DNA from: Thermodesulfobacteriota bacterium
GTDB taxonomy: Bacteria; Desulfobacterota; UBA8473
Direction of reading: 5' to 3'
DNA: 64,000 bases
NCBI GenBank assembly: GCA_040757775.1
Contig: JBFLWQ010000012.1
Coordinates: forward strand, 25,635-89,634
A program made the position numbers and the translations under genes. Positions 9,602-19,900 of the stretch are shown in pieces (the first letter of the stretch is position 1; each line of letters starts with the position of its first letter). The notes below the pieces were generated by a model. That model had not been told where the DNA came from. It did no database searches and worked only from the letters and a program-made list of their open reading frames with translations.

Positions 9602-11473
9602 TTATCTCCGAACCCCTTGGGGCAGAGACAAAGGGGGGGATAATGGAAGTATACAGGTGAAGCGGGTCCCTTCTCCTACCTTGCTTTCTACATCTATACT
9701 TCCCCCCAGCCGATCAACGACTTCTTTGACAATGATAAGCCCCAGTCCGGTCCCATTCTCCTCTATTGCCTTGGCATTATCAGCCCTGAAGAACTCGGTA
9801 AACAGGCGAGGTATATCTTCCCGGGATATTCCGATACCCGTATCCGAAATCTCAAATAAGATCTGGTTTCCCCCCTTCATCGAGAGGTTGATCCTGACCA
9901 ATCCATTTCTGGGGGTATATTTCACTGCGTTGGAAACGAGGTTAGTAAATATTTCGTCCAGCAGTTCATGGTTTCCAATCATAATATTACCAATTTCTTC
10001 AATCTCTGTCCTGAACTCTATTCCTTTCTCAATAGCTTCAGACTGGTATAACTGAACTACCTGTTTAAGTATCATAGAAGGGTTCAAGCCGAGAAATTTT
10101 ATTCTGTTAATTGCCTTAATGTCATGATCAAACCTCAAAATATCGCTTATAAGGTTACCCAGGAGTTCTGCCCTTCTGTCCGTCCGTATCAGAAGTTCCT
10201 TCTGCTTCTCATTTAACCCTCCCACATAACCTCCTGTAACGGTCTTCAGCATACTTCTAATGGCATTAAGGGGGGAACGAATCTGATGAACTGCCTTTTT
10301 GGTAAACCATGATCTTGTGAGACTCGATTGGAGATTTTCAATAGCCAGCGCCGTGAGATCCGTCATCAGGGAGAAAAACTTCGTATCTTCTTCATCGAAT
10401 CGATACGTTTTGTCGCTGTAGACACATAGGATCCCTGTGGAATCTTCTTCCGCCCGAAGGGGTAAACATAACATCGAGGCTATCCCTTCTTTCAGGATAT
10501 CTTCAGGGTACTGAAAGTAATCTTTCTCATCGATATGACCGATAGCATAGGGAGACCCCTGAATTATCCTGAGGTTGATAGGGCTTTTTTCAATATCTAT
10601 GCTTTCTTTAGATATATAGTCTCTGCTCAAGCCATATACGGAAGCGAATCGAAGTGTCCTCTTATCATCATTCAAAAGCTTGATAGAACAGCCCTTAACA
10701 CCCATAATCCTTGTTGCATATCGTGTTGCTGAGTCCATAAGCTCCTTGAGGTCAGAGTGGGAACCCATTTCCTTTACCATCTCATAGAGAGCTGTTAACT
10801 TGGCATTAGTCGAATCCAGTTCGTGGGAAACCTCAAGCAAACTCCTTGCCTTCGTCCTCAGAGAAACCTTGACAGAGGTGATGAGAAATGCCGAGATCAG
10901 GATGGCAGCGGCGAATGTGAGGTATGGAATCGAGATGCCACTGGATCCATAGCTGTAATGCAATAGGTGTATCTGGAACAGGATGGGCTTTGGGGGCAAC
11001 ATTCCTATATCCTGTAGGACAACCAGACCTCCAAGTGCTGCAATAACCATTACTCCATATAGATAGCAGCTAAGAGGGGAGAGGAGTATCCCCGCTAAAA
11101 TGATATGAAAGATGACAAAAATCAAAAGGGGGCTGTAAACACCCCCTGTGAAATAAATCAGTGTATATAAACATAGAAGGTCTAAAGATATCTGGGTATG
11201 GGCAAATATGGTGAAGGGTCTGACCTCCCTAGGCCTGAACGCCTCCAGTCGCTTTCCTATATAAAGGAATATTGCATTGTAGAAGAGAATAAAGATAAGG
11301 ACAATGTTTAAAGGGAGGATGGGCAGACTCTGTCCCCCGAGATAGACTGCCCAGGTTATTGCAATGGCCGTCCCTGCCCCTATCCATCTGAGGTGGATGA
11401 ACCAGAAGACCCTTTCTTTGAGTTCCTGTCTGAAGAAAAGCTGTTCCTTAACCAGGTCGTATCCGACTTTCAT
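9602..11473 (-). CDS. Membrane histidine kinase inside the hydrogenase operon
   Basis: 623 residues. About six transmembrane helices lie between residues 23 and 205. They are followed by a short coiled coil, a GAF domain (about 245-390, VKGCSIKLLND, SMLCLPLRAEE), a HisKA box with the phospho-acceptor in HQIRSPLNAIRSM (near 403), and an HATPase domain with N box (TNLVSNAVKY), G1 (SDTGIGIS) and G2 (NGTGLGL). The ligand is unknown; there is no Cache domain, unlike the kinases elsewhere in the window. It lies between a receiver and hypA, so control or monitoring of hydrogenase is likely (inference). Confidence 0.93.
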   Translation of the reverse strand: MKVGYDLVKEQLFFRQELKERVFWFIHLRWIGAGTAIAITWAVYLGGQSLPILPLNIVLIFILFYNAIFLYIGKRLEAFRPREVRPFTIFAHTQISLDLLCLYTLIYFTGGVYSPLLIFVIFHIILAGILLSPLSCYLYGVMVIAALGGLVVLQDIGMLPPKPILFQIHLLHYSYGSSGISIPYLTFAAAILISAFLITSVKVSLRTKARSLLEVSHELDSTNAKLTALYEMVKEMGSHSDLKELMDSATRYATRIMGVKGCSIKLLNDDKRTLRFASVYGLSRDYISKESIDIEKSPINLRIIQGSPYAIGHIDEKDYFQYPEDILKEGIASMLCLPLRAEEDSTGILCVYSDKTYRFDEEDTKFFSLMTDLTALAIENLQSSLTRSWFTKKAVHQIRSPLNAIRSMLKTVTGGYVGGLNEKQKELLIRTDRRAELLGNLISDILRFDHDIKAINRIKFLGLNPSMILKQVVQLYQSEAIEKGIEFRTEIEEIGNIMIGNHELLDEIFTNLVSNAVKYTPRNGLVRINLSMKGGNQILFEISDTGIGISREDIPRLFTEFFRADNAKAIEENGTGLGLIIVKEVVDRLGGSIDVESKVGEGTRFTCILPLSPPLSLPQGVRR

Positions 11474-11566
11474 AAAAGTCAGTTCCTTTTTGGATACTTT
11501 TTCAAAGCTCTCGATATTTCTAACGGAGTGTAGAAGAAAATACCCTTTCGAACCCTCTAACGGAGT

Positions 11567-11980
11567 TTATCTACCTCCTTGTTCCTTGATAATGGCCTGG
11601 ATTGTTGAAAGCAATTCTTCAGGATCTACTGGTTTTTCCAAAATGTACGAGACGGGCCAGCTTTCACCCAGTATATGTTGAAACCTTTCGGGGCCTTCTT
11701 CCGCCATCTTTTGAGTAAAGCCCGTTTCTAAAATGATGGGGATATTCTTATACTGGGGCTCATCTCTGAGTTTGTATGCGAGATCAAATCCCTCTGTGTC
11801 TGTGCTCATCATAACGTCCAGGATGATGAGATCGGGTGTCTTTTCCTTGATTTTCGCATACCCTTCCTTTCCGTTGTAAGCGTATCTCACTGTAAAATCA
11901 TTGCTTTCCAGGATGATACGGAGAGAGTTAACTACATCCCTGTCATCCTCAATTATAAGTATGTCTCTTCCCGTGCTCAT
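11567..11980 (-). CDS. Stand-alone receiver paired with the operon kinase
   Basis: 137 residues. Receiver with IIEDDRD, phospho-acceptor in LIILDVMMS, the T-position in PIILETGFT and lysine in ILEKPVDPEEL. An ATG at 11980 follows GGAGGG; an upstream ATG at 12013 lacks this. There is no output domain. A family variant with an extended loop after the aspartate (STDTEGFDLAYKLRDEP) is visible. It precedes the membrane kinase gene by 94 bases and probably receives phosphate from it. Confidence 0.92.
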   Translation of the reverse strand: MSTGRDILIIEDDRDVVNSLRIILESNDFTVRYAYNGKEGYAKIKEKTPDLIILDVMMSTDTEGFDLAYKLRDEPQYKNIPIILETGFTQKMAEEGPERFQHILGESWPVSYILEKPVDPEELLSTIQAIIKEQGGR

Positions 11981-12076
11981 TTGTCCCTCCTGTTTAGCCA
12001 CCCATGGTATCATGGTATCACAAAAAACTCATTTTGTCAGTTTGTTTTTGAACATAGCGCACCTTCGGTGGGAACC

Positions 12077-12136
12077 TGTAGGGGTTCGATTTATCGAACC
12101 CGCAACGTCGGGCCTCATAAATGCCGCTCCTACCAG
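12077..12136. repeat. Intergenic REP-like compound hairpin
   Basis: Contains a perfect 9-base stem GGGTTCGAT/ATCGAACCC with a 2-base loop at 12082-12101, flanked by GTAGG and CCTAC outer arms. It lies in the 175-base gap between the protease and receiver genes and shares the TAGGGG/CCCCTA style with hairpins at 1158, 33215 and 54181. It could modulate the transcript between hydrogenase and sensor genes, but no terminator T-run is seen. Confidence 0.6.
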
Positions 12137-12155
12137 GTACTTAAAATGGAAATTC

Positions 12156-12626
12156 CTATGCAATATAGTTAGACATTAAAAAACCTTTTATCTCAGCAAC
12201 TACCTCAGATACTCTATCTTCAACCTCCTTTGTAAGCCCTTCTCCGATGTCAAAATCCTCTCCCTGAACAGAAATCATCCATGCTTCTGGATTTTCGTTA
12301 TACAGAGATTGAAGAAGCCCCAGGAGAAATGCCGGATTAAAATGGTGCGTCAGGTAGGACAAACTCCTGAGTTCAGGCTCTACCCTGGTCCATTCCCATC
12401 CCCCTCTCAATTCGTTCATAGCAGCATCAACAAATATAATTAAAGCTGCATCCTTTAGTTCAAAAGCCAGGTCAGGCTCAAGTTGATGAGGGGCAAAAAA
12501 ATGGATTTCCTCCCTGTGTTTGAGTATCTCTCTTAATTTTGTAACTGCATATGGACCTATTCCATCGTCCCGGCGTTGGGGGTTGCCATAACCTATAATC
12601 CATATTGAAGACAGTTTGGTTTCCAC
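12156..12626 (-). CDS. Hydrogenase maturation protease (HoxW/HycI-type)
   Basis: 156 residues from a GTG at 12626. Nickel-dependent endopeptidase that removes the C-terminal extension of the large subunit after metal insertion. IIGYGNPQRRDDGIG carries the first conserved acid, FVDAAM the second, and YLTHHFNPAFLLGL the conserved histidine. The frame stays open further upstream to an ATG at 12794, but that extension is encoded by the inserted MITE (12631-12783) and has no family similarity. The GTG lies within two bases of the element's target duplication. No clear ribosome site is visible before the GTG, so a fused N-terminus remains possible. Confidence 0.85.
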   Translation of the reverse strand: METKLSSIWIIGYGNPQRRDDGIGPYAVTKLREILKHREEIHFFAPHQLEPDLAFELKDAALIIFVDAAMNELRGGWEWTRVEPELRSLSYLTHHFNPAFLLGLLQSLYNENPEAWMISVQGEDFDIGEGLTKEVEDRVSEVVAEIKGFLMSNYIA

Positions 12627-12630
12627 ATTG

Positions 12631-12783
12631 ACGGCTTCGTAAAAAGTCCATCTGCGGCGTTCCGCTGCATCCTCAGTCGTTGCAGCGTATCTGTAAGTAC
12701 GCCTCATTCGTTCGGATTTGCGCGCCTTGCATCTGGAGCTTTTTACTGTGCCATCTGATTTTTGACTTTTTACGACTTCATCA
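12631..12783. mobile_element. MITE-like element, copy A
   Basis: 153 bp bounded by inverted ends (ACGGCTTCGTAAAAAGTCC and GACTTTTTACGACTTCATCA). It is flanked by the 6-bp direct repeat ACATTG at 12625-12630 and 12784-12789, as expected for a target duplication. The interior is shared with copies at 51349 and 58505. It separates hoxH from the protease gene by filling the intergenic space, and one of its frames is open throughout. Confidence 0.85.
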
Positions 12784-12797
12784 ACATTGGGCACGAC

Positions 12798-14228
12798 TCA
12801 GCCCCTTTGTACTTCATCTATAAGTTCTCCATTGAAGTTGTATATCTGAATCTTAAGGGGCATCTTACCAACAGCATGGGTTGCACAGGACAGACAGGGG
12901 TCGTAGCAGCGTATTGCCCCTTCAACCCGGTTTAACATTCCCTCTTCTATTTTGCCCTTGTGGATGTATTCCCTGGCTACAAGCTCAATGGAACGGTTCA
13001 TGGCAATGTTGTTATGCCCTGTCGCAACAATCAGATTTGCCTTGGTGATTTTGCCGTACTTCTCCACTCCGTAGTGGTGAACGAGTACTCCCCGGGGAGC
13101 CTCGATAACTCCGATGCCCTCATTGTTGGCGGGACCAGCAGTGACCCTTATATCAGTGCCACAGATACCCGGATTCTTTAGAAGCTCCTCAGCCCGCTCA
13201 AGGCAGTAGAGAAGCTCAATCTGCCGGGCATAGTGGTAGAGGAGTGTACAGCCGAGGAGCCCTTTCTCTGTAAGCTTCCTGAAGTTCTCAAGTTCCTTGT
13301 TTGCTTTAGGGGTAGCAATTTGGGTCGCCGCATTCACCCTGCCAAGTGGGCCGACCCGGTAACAACCCTTTGGGTAACCCTGAGACTTGTAGTAGGGGAA
13401 CTTCATGTAGGACCATGGTTCAACCTTCTCGCCGATATAATCCAGATAATTGGCAGGATCAAACTCGACAAGCATCTTCCGGTTGCTGTCTACAATCCGC
13501 CAGCTGCCATCGTAGAGGGAAATACAGCCATCCTTATCCACAAGCCCCGCATAGTTTGACTCGAAATTAGCAAACCGTTTTACTTCATCCAGATTCTTCT
13601 CCTGCCACCCCTTCAGAAGATCAATGGCAAGTTGGCAGGTTTCATAGGCATCATTAAGCCCGGCAAGGAGGCGATCACGGTCAGATTCAGGAAGGGCGTT
13701 GGTTACCCCGCCTGGAACGGAGAATGCAGGATGTACCTTCTTGCCGCCAAGTGCCTTAATAATCTCCTGTCCGTACTTGCGGAGCTTTATTCCCTTGACT
13801 GCCGCATCCGGGAATTTCCCGATTACTCCCACTACGTTGCGCACGGCGGGATCGGCATCCCATCCAAGGAGGAGGTCCGGGCTTGCCAGGTGAAAGAAGT
13901 GGAGGGCATGGGACTGGATATATTGTCCCTTATGCAGCAGTTTCCGCAGCAGATATGCGGTCTCCGGGATATTTACCCCTAGGATTGCATCACATGCCTT
14001 GGCCGAAGCCAGCTGATGGCTTACGGGACAGATACCACAGATTCTCTGGGTAATTATTGGCATTTCCTCAAAGGGTCTCCCCTGGCAGAATCGTTCATAT
14101 CCCCTGAATTGAGTCACATGGAATCGGGTATCTGTTACCTCACCGTTACTGTCCAGAAAAATAGAGACCTTCCCATGCCCTTCTAATCGACTTATGGGGT
14201 CTATAGTTATCTTTTGTACTGTTGTCAT
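12798..14228 (-). CDS. hoxH: [NiFe] hydrogenase large subunit, group 3 (HoxH-like)
   Basis: 476 residues. Holds the Ni-Fe site. The N-terminal ligand motif is RICGICPVSH (Cys64, Cys67) and the C-terminal one DPCLSCATH (Cys445, Cys448). After His451 a 25-residue tail remains, the substrate of the maturation protease encoded next. The family signatures and the neighbouring NuoE/F/G-like subunits point to a soluble NAD(P)-linked group 3 enzyme. It starts with ATG after GAGGAGGT and is 12 bases downstream of hoxY. No signal peptide, so cytoplasmic. Confidence 0.97.
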   Translation of the reverse strand: MTTVQKITIDPISRLEGHGKVSIFLDSNGEVTDTRFHVTQFRGYERFCQGRPFEEMPIITQRICGICPVSHQLASAKACDAILGVNIPETAYLLRKLLHKGQYIQSHALHFFHLASPDLLLGWDADPAVRNVVGVIGKFPDAAVKGIKLRKYGQEIIKALGGKKVHPAFSVPGGVTNALPESDRDRLLAGLNDAYETCQLAIDLLKGWQEKNLDEVKRFANFESNYAGLVDKDGCISLYDGSWRIVDSNRKMLVEFDPANYLDYIGEKVEPWSYMKFPYYKSQGYPKGCYRVGPLGRVNAATQIATPKANKELENFRKLTEKGLLGCTLLYHYARQIELLYCLERAEELLKNPGICGTDIRVTAGPANNEGIGVIEAPRGVLVHHYGVEKYGKITKANLIVATGHNNIAMNRSIELVAREYIHKGKIEEGMLNRVEGAIRCYDPCLSCATHAVGKMPLKIQIYNFNGELIDEVQRG

Positions 14229-14240
14229 AAGGGTACCTCC

Positions 14241-14783
14241 TCAGTCAAAATGCATCAGTTCGCTTGGAAGAACGGGTATCCTGCCCTGCAGGATCTCTGT
14301 CAAAGAATAAGCAATTGCCTCGGGAGAAGGTGGACATCCTGGTACATATACATCGACTGGCACTACCCCATTAACCGGGAGTACTTTATCCAGAAGGGGG
14401 GGGATGTCTTCATGTGTGGGAACCGCCCCTCCCACGGTGCTTTCAGTTTCAATATAGCCATACCTCAGCACCTCATCTTTCGGGATCCAGTTGCGTAAAG
14501 TGTTAATACCACCAAAGACTGCACAGTCTCCCCATGCAATGAGAATCTTGCAACATTGCCTGAGCTTGCGGGCAATCTCTACCTGTTCTTCGTTTCCAAT
14601 GCCACCCTCAATAATACCAACGGTAACCTCTTGAAAGTCAAAATTCTTAAAGTCAGTAATGGGGGTAACAGTTAAATCTACAGCCGAAAGAATATCCAAT
14701 AGGCCTTCATCCAGATCCAGAAAGGACATATGGCATCCTGCACATCCCTCTAGCCATACTGTTGCTACTTTTGGCTTTCCCAT
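14241..14783 (-). CDS. hoxY: [NiFe] hydrogenase small subunit (HoxY-like)
   Basis: 180 residues. Short small subunit carrying the proximal [4Fe-4S] cluster: EGCAGCHMSF (Cys14, Cys17), AWGDCAVFGG and VPGCPPSPE supply the ligands. It lacks the Tat signal and C-terminal cluster domain of periplasmic enzymes, matching the group 3 soluble type. A preceding in-frame Met codon gives MM; the second was taken. It stands between the NuoG-like gene and hoxH. Confidence 0.96.
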   Translation of the reverse strand: MGKPKVATVWLEGCAGCHMSFLDLDEGLLDILSAVDLTVTPITDFKNFDFQEVTVGIIEGGIGNEEQVEIARKLRQCCKILIAWGDCAVFGGINTLRNWIPKDEVLRYGYIETESTVGGAVPTHEDIPPLLDKVLPVNGVVPVDVYVPGCPPSPEAIAYSLTEILQGRIPVLPSELMHFD

Positions 14784-14820
14784 CAATAAACCTCCATTCT
14801 TGGTATTCCGTGTCGGTGTC

Positions 14821-14845
14821 AGGGACGGGAATAACCCCGCCCCTA
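14821..14845. repeat. REP-like hairpin between nuoG-like and hoxY
   Basis: Imperfect inverted repeat AGGGACGGGAATAACCCCGCCCCTA abutting the stop of the NuoG-like gene. Related in sequence to the hairpin at 1158 (GGGGCGGGGT/ACCCCGCCCC). In the hydrogenase transcript it could act as a stability element; this is inference. Confidence 0.5.
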
Positions 14846-16906
14846 CTAATACATTAAAAATGGGCCAAGTTCCATCTCTTTTTCTACTTTTTTACGTAGC
14901 TCCTTCCATGTTTTGAAGTCAGGACGAAATTTGGTTCGGTCAGCCAGAGCCACCATGGTTTGCCATGACCCCTTTACCCCTTCGGGAGGATTAAGTATCT
15001 TTTCCCTGTAGCTAAATTCTATGCCATCCAGAGAGGTATATGTTCCACCCTCTTCCATCCAGAGAGGTTTTGGAATAATGACATGTGCCTTATCAGCCAG
15101 TGCCTCCGGAAAATAGGGGCTCATAACACCAAGAAAATCGAGTCCACTAAAGCGATCCAGAAGGTCTGAACTTAAAGTTTCTTCTCCACCCAGAAGAATA
15201 AGTCCACCTCTTAATTTGTCTTTACCCTTTATCCCTTCACGAGAGGAAACTCCCAGCCTCCATGCTCCGGCACTGTTTCCGTCCGGCTTCAGGATAATAA
15301 GCCTCAGGGTGTTCTCGGGAAGGATGCCCTTTAAAAATGCCAGTTTCATAATATACATAAGCCATGATTGATCCTCAATAGCGGTCAGTTCTTCTCCTGC
15401 AATAATTATGGGGTTCTTTGACTTGTTAAATATCCTGACCATTTCATACAGGGTCTTTCTGGTTTCCCAATCCATACCCTCCCTTTTCAACATATCTGGA
15501 ACATTGATTTCTCCCGCTTCCCCGAATGATTCTTTAATGGATGAGATGGCTTCATCCAGAAGGGCTTTAATCAGTAAGAGTTTGTTTCCATTCTCCGGTG
15601 ACAGATATAGGGACGTCCATGGATGCATAAAATCTCTTGTTCCTATAATAGCGAGTTTAACACCTTTCTCCATAACACATCTGTGTATGAGGGATGAGAG
15701 CAGGGGCTGACTTTTGTAAGGGTCTGCGCCTACTGCCAGGATAAAGTCGGATTCAAGGATTCTCTTCCATGATGCCTCCCTGAAAGTCTTTCCCACGTCT
15801 TCCCTTGCCCTTGAAATGGTTCTCATGTGGTCTCCGTCCAGGGTGTCTATGTAGCCAGAAGCCCAGCCCCCGGACATAATATCCCTGAAGAGAACAAGTT
15901 CCTCATTAGAACACCGGCTTGATGCAAGCCCGAAGATAGCCTTCCCACTGTATGTATCCCTTATAGTACCAAGCTTCTCAGCTACTAAGTCAAGGGCATT
16001 TTGCCATGTCTCTTCTACCCATGTCCCATCCTTCCTTCGAACCCTGGGCTGAAGGAGACGAGTTCCAATCGTCTTAAAGGGTTCAAATCTCCCCTTATAG
16101 CATAGTTGTCCGAGGTCCGGGCTTCCGCCATTCAGAGAAAGCTTGCCTTCAATCTTCAGCAGGTTGTTATCCCTGACAGAATGAAGCGTTGGGCATAATA
16201 ATCCACACTGCGGGCAAAAGGAGTCAATAGTCTCCCAGTCCTTTCTGTGTCCTTTAACCGCATAATGTGTCATGTAGCGATTGTATATTGCCCCTGTTGG
16301 GCACACCTGCATGCATACACCGCAAGAGTAGCAGCTAGACTCTCCTCTTTCTTCATTGAGGTCCAGACCGATAAGGGAGTGAGGTCCCCTATTTTGAAAG
16401 TTCAGCACATAGGCTCCTGCTATCTCCTGGCATCCCCTGATGCACCTTCCGCATAAGACACATCGATTATGGTCTATTGCCATGTATTCACTTGTTATAT
16501 CAACGGGAAATGCCTGATGGGAAGAAGGGACAGTGAGATGGTCCATCTGCATTTCATAGGCTAGACTCTGGAGCTCACAATCTCCACTCTGGGCGCAGAA
16601 CATGCAGTAATGGTTCCTCTCGGCAAACATGAACTCAAGGATGGTTCGTCTGGCTTCGATGATCCGATCGTTGGATGTGACCACCCCCATCCCTTCTCTA
16701 ACGGGCATCACGCAGCTGGCAACCAGTTTGGGAGAGCCATCTACTTCCACCACACAGAGCCTGCACCCCCCCCAATTGGAGAGGCAAGGATGGTGGCAGA
16801 GGGTGGGAATACGAATGCCGTTTTGCTGCGCTGCATCCAGGATTGTCGTACCTTCGTCTACCGCTATCTCTCTTTCGTCAATCTTCAGATTTACCTTCTT
16901 CTCCAT
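14846..16906 (-). CDS. nuoG: NuoG/HoxU-like iron-sulfur subunit with molybdopterin-type domain
   Basis: 686 residues. The N-terminal plant-type [2Fe-2S] domain has CHHPCLSNWGGCRLC. Then come a NuoG-type cluster site (HYCMFCAQSGDCELQ), two [4Fe-4S] ferredoxin motifs (CVLCGRCIRGC, CYSCGVCMQVCPTGAI) and a third site CPQCGLLC at the entrance to a molybdopterin oxidoreductase-like domain from about residue 230. The equivalent of the formate dehydrogenase Sec/Cys region (after ASSRCSNEE) has no metal-ligating cysteine or UGA. It is therefore read as an electron-wiring NuoG-like subunit rather than a formate dehydrogenase. It carries electrons between the flavin subunit and HoxYH. Start ATG follows GGAGG. 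Confidence 0.9.
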   Translation of the reverse strand: MEKKVNLKIDEREIAVDEGTTILDAAQQNGIRIPTLCHHPCLSNWGGCRLCVVEVDGSPKLVASCVMPVREGMGVVTSNDRIIEARRTILEFMFAERNHYCMFCAQSGDCELQSLAYEMQMDHLTVPSSHQAFPVDITSEYMAIDHNRCVLCGRCIRGCQEIAGAYVLNFQNRGPHSLIGLDLNEERGESSCYSCGVCMQVCPTGAIYNRYMTHYAVKGHRKDWETIDSFCPQCGLLCPTLHSVRDNNLLKIEGKLSLNGGSPDLGQLCYKGRFEPFKTIGTRLLQPRVRRKDGTWVEETWQNALDLVAEKLGTIRDTYSGKAIFGLASSRCSNEELVLFRDIMSGGWASGYIDTLDGDHMRTISRAREDVGKTFREASWKRILESDFILAVGADPYKSQPLLSSLIHRCVMEKGVKLAIIGTRDFMHPWTSLYLSPENGNKLLLIKALLDEAISSIKESFGEAGEINVPDMLKREGMDWETRKTLYEMVRIFNKSKNPIIIAGEELTAIEDQSWLMYIMKLAFLKGILPENTLRLIILKPDGNSAGAWRLGVSSREGIKGKDKLRGGLILLGGEETLSSDLLDRFSGLDFLGVMSPYFPEALADKAHVIIPKPLWMEEGGTYTSLDGIEFSYREKILNPPEGVKGSWQTMVALADRTKFRPDFKTWKELRKKVEKEMELGPFLMY

Positions 16907-16926
16907 TGGATATCCTCCAAAATTTT

Positions 16927-16948
16927 ATGGCTTCGTAAAAAGTCCATC
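16927..16948. mobile_element. Collapsed MITE remnant, copy B
   Basis: A 22-bp sequence ATGGCTTCGTAAAAAGTCCATC consists of one terminal repeat joined to the last bases of the other end. It is flanked by the direct repeats AAATTTT at 16920-16926 and 16949-16955. It reads as an internally deleted copy of the element at 12631. The stop codon of the nuoF-gltD fusion lies in the right-hand target duplication. Confidence 0.7.
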
Positions 16949-16953
16949 AAATT

Positions 16954-19900
16954 TTACACTGTTTGAATATCGCACCGCAGACACCGACATGCCTCATCCA
17001 TAGCAATTTTGCTTGAAAACCCCAGTTCCACTTCTTTAAAATTTCCAATTCTTTCTGCCGCAGGGATTTCTGGAACACGAATCCTTGGGATTTCCGGGGT
17101 CTCCTCATCTATTACCATTGGAATCTCTATCTCATCCTCAAGGGGTGGTATATATGGAGGCTCTGTATAACGCTTCCTGACAGCAGCATCTATCTCATTT
17201 GCAGCATGATGGCCTGCCGCTATTGCTTCCACAACCGTAGCAGGACCTGTAACTGCATCTCCTCCCCCATAGATCATTGAATCACTGACACATGTCTTCG
17301 TACCTTTCTTTATCTCCAGAAGCCCTCTCTTAGAGATTCTGGGGTCGTCTTTTTCGACAGGGAAAGGGAAAACTGGCTTCTGGCCAATTGCAACGAGCAC
17401 CTGATCTACATCCAGGGAAAACTCGGCTCCTGGTATAGGCAGAGGTCTTCTTCTGCCACTGGCATCAAATTCACCCAGAGACATCCTCTGGCAGATGACC
17501 TTCTGCAGATGACCATTATCACCCGAAAACCTGATTGGAGCCACAAGATATTCGATCTTTACCCCTTCCTCTTCGGCAGCCTGTATTTCTTCTTCCTGTG
17601 CCGGCATGTCTTGCCGGAGCCTTCGATAAAGTATGGTAACCTCCTTTGCACCGCATCTCAGGGCAGAACGTGAGGCATCGATAGCTGAATTGCCCCCTCC
17701 GATAACTGCCACACGTGTTCCTATCTCCGGCTTTTTCCCCAGGTTAAGTTCCCGAAGATATTCTACGGCTCCCCAAATACCTTCAAGGTCTTCGCCGTCC
17801 GCTTCAACCCGGATGCTTTGCTGAGCTCCAATAGCCAGATATATGACGTCGGACTCCTTTTTAACCTGATCCCATGAGATATCCCTGCCTACCTTTGTGT
17901 TGCACCGGAGCTCCACACCCAGCGCCAGGATATCTTCGATCTCAGACCTCAAGACATCTCTGGGGAGCCGATATTCCGGTATGCCCCATCGGAGCATACC
18001 CCCGGGTTCCGGAAGCTCCTCGAAAACAACTACCTCGCAGCCCCTCAGAATAAGGTCTTTAGCAGCAGTCAAACCAGAGGGGCCAGCACCTATGATTGCG
18101 ATCCTTCCTTTCCTGGTTACAGGTACCCTGTTTACAGGTGGCCTCCTGGTATTATCTGTAATAAACCGTTTAAGGTACTTTATGTTCACGGGTTCATCCA
18201 GGGTGGACCGTCTGCACTTGAATTCGCACTTGTGGTCGCATACCCTGCCACAGACACTGGGGAATGGGTTGGTTCTGAGGAGGATTTTATAGGCATCGTC
18301 TAACCGCTCGGCCCGAACCAGGGCAATATAACTTGGGATATCCATCCCCAGGGGGCAGGTGTGCTGGCACGGGGATTTGAAAAAGGCTGAACACACTATG
18401 GCAGGACAACGCTTTTCACGAATATGTGCCTCGTACTCGTCCCGGAAGTAACGGAGGGTGGAAAGCACGGGATTGGGAGCCGTCTGTCCCAGTCCGCACA
18501 GGGCTGTATTCTGAACAATAGAAGCCCATCGCTCAAGGGTTTCTATGTCTCCCACCTCGCCTTTGCCCTCACATATTCTGGTCAATATCTCCAGCATCTT
18601 CTTTGTACCCACCCGACATGGTGTACATTTGCCACAGGACTCTTCCTGACAGAATTCCATGAAGAATCTGGCTACATCTACTACACATTTATCCTCGTTC
18701 ATAACGATCATGCCGCCAGAGCCAACGATTGCTCCAAGCTGGGTAATCGTTTCATAATCGACCGGTGCATTCAAATGCTGGGCAGGTATACATCCTCCGG
18801 ATGGCCCACCCAGCTGAACAGCCTTGAACCTTTTCCCTTCGGAGATACCACCCCCTATATCATGGACGATAGTGCCTATAGGCGTTCCCATAGGCACTTC
18901 CACCAGTCCTACATTATTTACATCTCCTGTAAGGGCAAAGACCTTTGTCCCTTTGCTTCTCAAGGTACCAAGACCGGCATACCATTTTCCTCCATTAAGG
19001 ATTATCTGGGGTATACTTGCCAGGGTCTCTACGTTATTCAGAACTGTCGGTTTTTTCCACAGGCCCTGTATGGCAGGGAAGGGGGGTCTGGGCCTGGGCA
19101 TACCCCTTTTCCCCTCGATAGAGGTCATAAGTGCTGTCTCTTCACCACACACAAATGCCCCGGCTCCACGGTAAACCTCCAGATCAAAACTAAACCCAGA
19201 CCCAAGGATATCCTCTCCAAGGAGCCCATATCCCCTTGCCTGGTCGATGGCAAGGTTCAACATCTTTACAGCAAGAGGGTATTCTGCACGGCAGTAAATA
19301 TAGCCCTGTTTGGACCCGATAGCCTTGGCTGCTATGATCATCCCTTCTAGTACTGCATGAGGGTCTGACTCCAGGACGCAGCGATCCATAAAGGCTCCTG
19401 GGTCCCCTTCGTCGGCATTACAAAGGACATATTTGATATCTCCGCGGGATCTTGCGCAAAACTCCCATTTCATTCCGGTAGGGAACCCGGCGCCTCCCCG
19501 ACCTCTAATCCCTGACACCTTAACTTCCTTAATGATTTCATCAGAACTCATCTGATACAGTGCCCTGGCAGCCGCAAGATACCCATCCATGGCTATGTAC
19601 TCTTCGATCCTCTCTGCCTGGATCAGACCACGATTCCTCATAACACGCAGTTCCTGCAAACCAAAGAATGGGATTTGTTGGATGGAGGGTATTGCTTCGG
19701 TTCCTGGAGATGGAGGGCCTTCAAATGCTTTCTCCTTTTGTTCCCAGCCTCTAGAAAATGCCCATTCCGGGATTACCTGGCTCCCCAATACGTGTTTCTG
19801 GAAGATTTGGCGTGCTTTTTCTTCGTTCACTTCTGCATATTTTATAGACTCTTCTCCAAGTCTGTCTATAGTAACAAGGGGTTCACGGTTGCAGATGCCT

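Noticed and set aside
14846..16906. Formate dehydrogenase alpha subunit
   Set aside because: The domain order fits NuoG-like proteins and the Sec/Cys ligand of the molybdenum or tungsten site is not present.
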